From NCBI GenBank assembly GCA_019239825.1, contig JAFAZK010000030.1:1-64000 (forward strand): a stretch of DNA of 64,000 nucleotides, given 5' to 3'. Positions within the stretch are counted from its first letter, which is position 1. Each line of letters starts with the position of its first letter. The position numbers and the translations under genes are program-made. Under the pieces are notes generated by a model. It was not told the DNA's origin. It did no database searches and saw nothing but the letters and a program-made list of their open reading frames with translations. Source of the DNA: Verrucomicrobiota bacterium. GTDB taxonomy: Bacteria > Verrucomicrobiota > Verrucomicrobiia > Chthoniobacterales > JAFAMB01. Of the stretch, positions 57,480 through 64,000 are shown piece after piece.

Positions 57480-59282
57480 CTATCCTTCGAATTTCCCGTG
57501 GCGCTCGTCGATGATGATGTCGCGATAGGTCTTACCGGCGGGAATCATTGGGAGCACGTGCTCAGTGTAAGGCACCATGATATCGAGTACGTAACACTCC
57601 TTCGAATCCAGCATCCGTTGCAACGCCGCCCCCAGGTCTTTCTTATGTAGAACACGCTCGCAGGTCACTCCGAAGCCAGTGCATAGCTGGACATAATCCG
57701 GATAAATCCGGTCCCGATCACGAGGGTCACCCAAGAAAGTATGTCCACGGTTACTATTGTAGAACCGGTCCTCCCATTGCACCACCATCCCTAGGTGCTG
57801 GTTATTTAGAATGATGACTTTCGCAGCGATCCCTTCGATGTGAGCGCACGCTAACTCCTGCACATTCATCAGGAACGAGCCGTCACCATCGATATCGATC
57901 ACTTGCCGGTCCGGATGGGCCACCTTGGCACCTAACGCGGCCGGGAACCCGAAACCCATCGCTCCCAACCCTGCCGAAGTCAGAAACTGTCGCGCCTCTT
58001 TGAAGTCATAGTATTGACCGGCCCACATCTGATGCTGGCCCACGCCAGTGGTAATGATGGCATCACCCTTGGTCATGTCATTCAGCAGTCGCACCACGTA
58101 CTGAGGCTGGATCAGGTCTTCTGTGTCCTGGAAATCGAGCGGGTAACGTTCTTTCCACTGTTGGACTTGGTTATACCATTTCTCATGCAACGTGAACTTG
58201 CTCGAGTGCCGCTCATAACCGCCATCGGCCAACAACCGGTTGAGCTCGGTTAATGCATATTTGATATCGCTGTGGATCGGCAACCGAACGACTTTGTTTT
58301 TGTTGAGCTCCGAAAAGTCGATATCGATATGCACGATCGTTCCGTGCTCAGCGAATTTCTCGACCTTCCCGGTGACGCGGTCATCGAACCGCACTCCCAA
58401 AGCCAACAAGAGATCCGATTCGTTGACGGCGCAGTTGGCATACACAGTCCCGTGCATCCCCAACCATTTCAGCGATAACGGATGATCCTCAGGAAACCCA
58501 CCAATCCCCATTAACGTGGTCGCCACCGGAATCTGTGTACGTTCGGAGAATTCCAGGAGCTCGGCAGCGGCGTTCGAAGAGATAATGCCGCCCCCGGCAT
58601 AAATCATGGGGCGATGCGCCGACTTAATCAGGCCAATCACTTCATTTAAAGCCACCGGATCCGCGTGCGGAGGCAGGTCATACCCGCGTAGCGTCAAATC
58701 AGCCGGAAAAATGGGTTGGGCAGTCTGGTTCTGAATATTCTTCGGAATATCGATCACCACCGGCCCAGGGCGGCCGGTTTGCGCGATGTAGAAAGCTTCT
58801 TTTACCACTCTGGGGATCTCATGGATATCCATCACCAGGTAGCTGTGTTTCACCACCGGCAACGTCATTCCGAAAAAGTCCGTCTCCTGAAAGGCACCGC
58901 GGCCGATCATTTCCTGGGGAACTTGCCCGGTGATCGCGACCAACGGGATCGAATCCATATAGGCATCCGCGATACCGGTCACGAGATTGGTCGCTCCCGG
59001 ACCAGATGTTGCCATGCAGACTCCGGGTTTTCCGGTTGCCCTGCCATAACCGCCGGCAGCAAAAACCCCGCCTTGTTCATGCCGGGGAAGAATCGTGCGA
59101 ATGCTTTTCGACCGGGTCAATGCCTGATGAATCGGCATACTGGCTCCGCCCGGATAAGCGAAAATTACATCTACACCCTCACGCTCCAGGCTGGCGACGA
59201 GGATCTCGGCGCCGTTCATCGTTTCGCCCCGCTCGGGGCCAGGATGCAATTTGGCCGTCTTGGATGTAGCAGTGGTTTTCAT
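57480..59282 (-). CDS. ilvB: Acetolactate synthase large subunit
   Basis: [34 protein letters not shown] ... ThDP motif [33 protein letters not shown]. Confidence 0.96.
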   Translation of the reverse strand: MKTTATSKTAKLHPGPERGETMNGAEILVASLEREGVDVIFAYPGGASMPIHQALTRSKSIRTILPRHEQGGVFAAGGYGRATGKPGVCMATSGPGATNLVTGIADAYMDSIPLVAITGQVPQEMIGRGAFQETDFFGMTLPVVKHSYLVMDIHEIPRVVKEAFYIAQTGRPGPVVIDIPKNIQNQTAQPIFPADLTLRGYDLPPHADPVALNEVIGLIKSAHRPMIYAGGGIISSNAAAELLEFSERTQIPVATTLMGIGGFPEDHPLSLKWLGMHGTVYANCAVNESDLLLALGVRFDDRVTGKVEKFAEHGTIVHIDIDFSELNKNKVVRLPIHSDIKYALTELNRLLADGGYERHSSKFTLHEKWYNQVQQWKERYPLDFQDTEDLIQPQYVVRLLNDMTKGDAIITTGVGQHQMWAGQYYDFKEARQFLTSAGLGAMGFGFPAALGAKVAHPDRQVIDIDGDGSFLMNVQELACAHIEGIAAKVIILNNQHLGMVVQWEDRFYNSNRGHTFLGDPRDRDRIYPDYVQLCTGFGVTCERVLHKKDLGAALQRMLDSKECYVLDIMVPYTEHVLPMIPAGKTYRDIIIDERHGKFEG

Positions 59283-59348
59283 AAAAAAATAGCCCGAGAC
59301 TATAGGGGCGACGCGGGGCCGTGACAAGCACGTATCGGCGCACAGGCT

Positions 59349-59564
59349 TTTGGTGGGGCGAGGCTCCCAAACGACCTTGAGGTAAGGCCGGAGCACCCGA
59401 TGCCATCTTGCCCAGTGACGTCCATAGGCCTAAACACGCGCCGAGCCGCGGCAGAGCGCTAAGTCACGGCTCGGCGCGTTTTCAAGCGTAGCAGTGTCTT
59501 ATCAACAGGATCATCGGTCACTCCGGTTCAATCATAGGGCCGTTCGGGAGCTCGCCCCACCAAA
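59349..59564. repeat. MITE-like TIR element, family 2 copy C
   Basis: tttggtggggcgaggctcccaaacg / cgttcgggagctcgccccaccaaa; inner aaacacgcgccgagccgcgg / cacggctcggcgcgttt. Confidence 0.92.
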
Positions 59565-59629
59565 GACCACTCGCCTCCTCTCCCCTTCCCCCTTTCGCCT
59601 CATTCGCCCCTTAGCTATGCTACTACCAT

Positions 59630-60346
59630 ATGATGACCCGTCGCGATGCAATTAAGACTGTCGCCCTCACTGCGGGCGCACTCACGCTGGCTCCCTCGTT
59701 ACTCCGAGGAGAAAATGAGGAGAAACTGACCTACCCTTATAAACTTCCGGACCTCGGGTATTCGTACGACGCCCTCGAACCGCACATCGATACGCTCACG
59801 ATGCAGATTCACCACGACAAACACCACAACGCGTATGTCGAAAACCTCAACAAAGCCTTGGTGGAAGCCGATCCTAAATTCCAAAAAATGACTCTGGAAG
59901 AGTTACTTACCGAACTGGATCAACTTCCGGAGAAAATTCGCACCCCAGTTCGGAACAATGCCGGCGGTCATTACAACCATTCGCTCTTTTGGTTGATGTT
60001 GAAAAAGAACGAAGGAGGCAAGCCCAACGGCGAGTTAGCGACTGCCATCGATAAGAAGTTCACCAGCTACGACGAATTCCAAAAGAAGCTCTCGGAAGCA
60101 GCTACCAAGGTTTTCGGCAGCGGTTGGGGTTGGCTGGTCTTGAACGGAAAAGAGCTAGAGATCACTTCTACCCCAAACCAGGACAGCCCGATATCAAAGC
60201 ATCAGGTACCGTTACTCGGGATCGACGTTTGGGAGCATTCCTACTACCTGAAACATCAAAACCGGCGTCCTCAATACATCGAAGCATTCTGGAGCGTGGT
60301 GAATTGGGATTACGTCGGCGAACGCTACAAGAAAGCGATGGCCTAA
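59630..60346 (+). CDS. Fe/Mn superoxide dismutase with Tat-like signal peptide
   Basis: [27 protein letters not shown] then [40 protein letters not shown] ... [25 protein letters not shown]. Confidence 0.96.
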   Translation: MMTRRDAIKTVALTAGALTLAPSLLRGENEEKLTYPYKLPDLGYSYDALEPHIDTLTMQIHHDKHHNAYVENLNKALVEADPKFQKMTLEELLTELDQLPEKIRTPVRNNAGGHYNHSLFWLMLKKNEGGKPNGELATAIDKKFTSYDEFQKKLSEAATKVFGSGWGWLVLNGKELEITSTPNQDSPISKHQVPLLGIDVWEHSYYLKHQNRRPQYIEAFWSVVNWDYVGERYKKAMA

Positions 60347-60521
60347 GGCAGGAGCCAGGAGTCGGAATCCAGGAGCCAGGAGGCGCCACGCTATTCGCGT
60401 GGTGCTGCCGGACGTCCGCAGGCACAACACCGCGAGTGATACAACCTATACGTTAACGGCAGGCAAACGTCTGTCGATTTACATCGTGCCTTCGACCAGG
60501 GGCTCGCGAGACGATTCATTA

Positions 60522-62519
60522 TCACCCTAACAGTTCGCGCATCTTGGCGAAATGCGTCCGCGCGGTACCTTCGCTGGCCGGCTGGTTCGCAATGACGTGA
60601 TAACTCACAACGTCCACGCACTCCGGATCCAGATCTTTTAGAAAAATGCTTGGATGACAAGGACTTGCGCTTCCGTATTTCATTCGGCTGGCGCAATGAG
60701 TAATGGTCAGGGATTCCATCGCTCGAGTAATGCCGACGTAGAATAGACGCCGTTCTTCATCGAGTTGCCCATCTAGCTTCGATCGATCATGCGGTAGGAT
60801 TCCTTCTTCGATTCCGACCAGAAACACATGCGGGAACTCCAAACCTTTGGCGGCATGGAAGGTGATTAAGGTTACCCCATCCGAATCGTTCTCAGATTTT
60901 TCTTCGCGATCTTGGTCTAAGGTTACTTCGGCTAAGAAACCAGTTAAGCCTTCGGTGGATCGGAGTTGGAAATCGCCGAGGGTCCGAACTAACTCGCGGA
61001 CGTTTTCTTCCCGGTTGAGGGCTTCTTCCTGCGTTTTGCAGCTCCGTCGCAGTTCGCCAGTGTAGTCGATTTCGACTAATAGTTTTTCTACGATACCGCT
61101 GAGGTTAGCCAATGGCTGTAGTAGCTCGGTTTCATAGCGGTCCAATAGTTCGCTGAATTTTTCTACTGCTGCTCGGGTCCGGGAGCTAAGCAGTTCTCGA
61201 AAAGCCGGTGATCGCAAGGTCTCGAAAACGCTGGTTTTATGCTGATTACTCTCGGCCACAGCTAGCTCGATCGTCGAGCTACCGATTCCGCGAGCCGGCG
61301 TATTTATGATACGTAACAGGTTGAGATCGTCGCTGGGGTTAGTTAGACAAGCAAGATAAGCCAGGATATCTTTTATCTCGCGCCGCTCGAAAAAACTGCG
61401 TCCGCCGATGATCCGATAAGGGATGCGTAACCGGCGCAGGCTTTCTTCGAGTAAACGAGACTGAGAATTCATCCGGAAGATGATGGCAAACCGGCTCCAG
61501 TTGAGGCCGCTGATCAGTTGCCGTTTCTGAATCTCCGAGACGACGTAACCGGTTTCTTCATGATCGTCAGGAACTTGCATCACGGTTACTTTTTCACCGC
61601 CTCCGTTCTGGCTCCACAGCGACTTGGGACGGCGCCGCGGGTTGTGCCGGATAACGCTATTGGCTGCGCCTAGAATAGAAGCCGTACTCCGATAGTTCTG
61701 CTCTAGCTTAACGATCTCCGGGTTGGGGAAATGATGTTCAAACTCGAGAATGTTGGCTACCTCGGCGCCACGCCAACCATAGATACTTTGGTCATCATCG
61801 CCGACCACACAGACGTTGTGATGGTTGCCACCTAGGTAACGAACCAGTTCCAGTTGTAGCCCGTTCGTGTCCTGGAATTCATCCACCATGATGTAACGGA
61901 AACGGGTTTGCCATTTTTCGGCGACATCCGGATGATTTTCAAACAGGTTGACGGTTAAGATTAAGAGATCATCGAAATCAACGGCATTGGCCGTTTTTAA
62001 TTCTTCCTGATAGCGATGGAACACCGCTGCCGGCAAACTGGATTCACCCTCCGGTTCCTTGATCTTCCACTGTGCGTTCTTAGCCCGGCTGATTAGATTC
62101 TTGGCCTGATTCGGATCTAACTTCTCGTTCTTAGCCGAAATCCGGGCGATGATCTTTCTGATCAACCCGAGTTGGTCGCCTTCATCGTAGATCGCGAAAT
62201 TAGATTTGTAGCCGAGGCGGTCGATATCTTGGCGGAGGATCCGGACGCACAACGAATGGAACGTACAAATAGTTATTTTCTTCGCCTCGGCCTTTTCTAC
62301 TAACTGAGCGACTCGAGCTCGCATCTCATTAGCAGCTTTGTTAGTGAAGGTAACGGCTAAGATATTCTCCGGCTTAGCTCCATTGTGGAGTAAGTAGGCG
62401 ATCCGCATGGTGATCACCCGAGTCTTCCCGGTACCGGCGCCAGCCAATACCAGCAACGGTCCTTCCGTGCATTTCACGGCAGCTTGTTGCTCGGGATTAA
62501 GATCGAAAAAGCGGGCCAT
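60522..62519 (-). CDS. UvrD/PcrA/Rep-type DNA helicase
   Basis: LNPEQQAAVKCTEGPLLVLAGAGTGKTRVITMRIAYLL ... VVGDDDQSIYGWRGAEVANIL ... LITFHAAKGLEFPHVFLVG. Confidence 0.97.
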   Translation of the reverse strand: MARFFDLNPEQQAAVKCTEGPLLVLAGAGTGKTRVITMRIAYLLHNGAKPENILAVTFTNKAANEMRARVAQLVEKAEAKKITICTFHSLCVRILRQDIDRLGYKSNFAIYDEGDQLGLIRKIIARISAKNEKLDPNQAKNLISRAKNAQWKIKEPEGESSLPAAVFHRYQEELKTANAVDFDDLLILTVNLFENHPDVAEKWQTRFRYIMVDEFQDTNGLQLELVRYLGGNHHNVCVVGDDDQSIYGWRGAEVANILEFEHHFPNPEIVKLEQNYRSTASILGAANSVIRHNPRRRPKSLWSQNGGGEKVTVMQVPDDHEETGYVVSEIQKRQLISGLNWSRFAIIFRMNSQSRLLEESLRRLRIPYRIIGGRSFFERREIKDILAYLACLTNPSDDLNLLRIINTPARGIGSSTIELAVAESNQHKTSVFETLRSPAFRELLSSRTRAAVEKFSELLDRYETELLQPLANLSGIVEKLLVEIDYTGELRRSCKTQEEALNREENVRELVRTLGDFQLRSTEGLTGFLAEVTLDQDREEKSENDSDGVTLITFHAAKGLEFPHVFLVGIEEGILPHDRSKLDGQLDEERRLFYVGITRAMESLTITHCASRMKYGSASPCHPSIFLKDLDPECVDVVSYHVIANQPASEGTARTHFAKMRELLG

Positions 62520-62536
62520 GCGTCACCCAAAAGAGG

Positions 62537-62664
62537 AACCGCGAATAAACGCGATGAGGGACGCAACGCAACGGTTGGTAACATCGAAATTTTCAATCCG
62601 GACCGCGAATGGACACGAAGAAAGGAACCTCAACCGCGAATGGACGCGAATGAACGCGAATAGA
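62537..62664. repeat. Tandem cluster of ACCGCGAATGGACGCGAATGAACGCGAATAG-type units
   Basis: aaccgcgaataaacgcga, gaccgcgaatggacacgaag, caaccgcgaatggacgcgaatgaacgcgaatag; same family as 40683-40891. Confidence 0.85.
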
Positions 62665-62831
62665 TCGGAGGGGCGTCGCGTCTCTCCACGCGCCATACCT
62701 GGAACCGGTTTATAGCGTCGACACCAGCTTTCGGCTGCGAACACGGAATGCGACCCCCCCCGAACTGGGCTACGCCACACGATCACCAGAAATCTGTGTA
62801 ATCTGCGGATCTTTTACTTCTGTAATCCGTG

Positions 62832-64000
62832 TCAATCCGCGCTCGTCTGCGGTTGTGGCTTGAGCAGGGCTTCGTTGAACACTTCGTCGATGGTGCTGAC
62901 GGGACGGAATTGAAGACGCTGTTTCGCTTCCGGGGTCACTTCTTCGAGGTCTTTTTCGTTGGCTTTGGGGAAGAGCACGAGGTCGACACCGGCCCGTAAG
63001 GCAGCGAGACTTTTTTCTTTTAGTCCGCCGATGGGTAACACGGCGCCGCGCAGCGTGATTTCGCCGGTCATAGCGACATCGCTCCGGACGGGGAACCCGC
63101 TGAAAAGGCTGGCAATGGCCGTACTGATAGCGACTCCGGCGCTAGGACCGTCTTTAGGTACTGCGCCGCTGGGGACATGAATGTGGACGTCGCTCTCAGC
63201 AAAGGCTTTAGGATCGATATCGAGTTGTTTGGCACGGCTCCGGACCAGGCTGTAGGCAGCTTGCATCGATTCACGCATGACGTCGCCAACTTGCCCCGTA
63301 AGCATCAGACCACCTTTGCCCGGGTAACGAGTTGCTTCGATAAACAGAATGTCGCCACCGGTGGGCGTGTAAGCCAGACCAGTCACGACGCCGACCAAGT
63401 TATCAGTTAACCTTTGTTCGCGAACACTGCGAGCCGCATTCCCAAGAATTCCGCGCACGTATGAAGCTGACGCCTCCAGACCGTCGGCATGGACTCCTTT
63501 GGCAATCTCTGCGGCTACACTGCGACAGACCGCCGCAATTCTCCGTTCCAGGTCTCGAACGCCCGCTTCGTAAGTGTATTCCTGAATAATGGCTAGGATG
63601 GCTTCATCCGAGAACCGGAACTGGTCGGGTTTTAAGCCATTCTCCTGGAGTTGACGCGGCACCAAATATTGCTGAGCGATCCGCAGTTTTTCGGTCTCGG
63701 TATACCCGGGAATCGCGATCATTTCCATTCGGTCGCGCAGCGGAGCCGGGATCCCTTCGATATAATTCGCGGTCCCGATGAAGATCACCTGGCTGAGATC
63801 GAATGGAACATCCAGGTAGCGATCGACAAAGGCGTTGTTTTGCCTCGGATCGAGCACTTCCAAAAGAGCGCTGGCGGGATCGCCGCGCATATCGGCCCCG
63901 ACCTTGTCCAGCTCATCCAGCACCAAGACCGGATTCCTGGTACCCAAACGGCGTAGCTCTTGAATGATGCGTCCCGGCATAGCCCCGATGTAAGTACGGC
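62832..64000 (-). CDS. lon: ATP-dependent protease Lon, 5' end truncated by window edge
   Basis: VLDELDKVGADMRGDPASALLEVLDPRQNNAFVDRYLDVPFDLSQVIFIGTAN ... catalytic PSGAVPKDGPSAGVAISTAI, TGEITLRGAVLPIGGLKEKSLAA. Confidence 0.98.
   Translation of the reverse strand, partial: RTYIGAMPGRIIQELRRLGTRNPVLVLDELDKVGADMRGDPASALLEVLDPRQNNAFVDRYLDVPFDLSQVIFIGTANYIEGIPAPLRDRMEMIAIPGYTETEKLRIAQQYLVPRQLQENGLKPDQFRFSDEAILAIIQEYTYEAGVRDLERRIAAVCRSVAAEIAKGVHADGLEASASYVRGILGNAARSVREQRLTDNLVGVVTGLAYTPTGGDILFIEATRYPGKGGLMLTGQVGDVMRESMQAAYSLVRSRAKQLDIDPKAFAESDVHIHVPSGAVPKDGPSAGVAISTAIASLFSGFPVRSDVAMTGEITLRGAVLPIGGLKEKSLAALRAGVDLVLFPKANEKDLEEVTPEAKQRLQFRPVSTIDEVFNEALLKPQPQTSAD

Noticed and set aside
62537-62664. 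Possible CRISPR array
   Set aside because: Irregular unit lengths, short and degenerate repeats, no unique spacers, no cas genes.

Overview
The window looks like a chromosomal segment of a soil-type bacterium, probably Verrucomicrobia/PVC-like. That placement is an inference from gene content and repeat style and was not searched. Confident genes include trpB (partial), mutY, rnhC, an HU-family gene, rnc, an LptF/G permease, dinG, two unusual methyltransferase genes (one Rsm22-like), tRNA-Cys, a VapBC45-like toxin/antitoxin pair, a P-II gene, a tandem pair of secreted His/Trp-rich paralogs, an Fe-ADH, a GC-rich apparently imported block (LysR/SDR/truncated F420-reductase-like/polysaccharide deacetylase/quinone oxidoreductase/ADH fragment), a complete urea module (urtEDCB <-> urtA-ureDABCEFG), a MATE transporter, hemL, a GMC oxidoreductase, lolC/E, MFS, lysS, ilvB, a probably Tat-exported Fe/Mn-SOD, a UvrD/PcrA helicase and lon (partial). 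The strongest unexplained signal is in the non-coding DNA. Many spacers are filled by nested inverted-repeat elements of several distinct families. These include palindromic elements whose outer arms differ between copies but are symmetric within each copy, a three-copy TIR family, and a one-off 277-bp cruciform of an outer stem closing two hairpins. Several families occupy successive spacers of the urease operon, and several supply the termini of coding sequences. I saw no CRISPR array, rRNA, prophage or recognisable multi-gene defence system.
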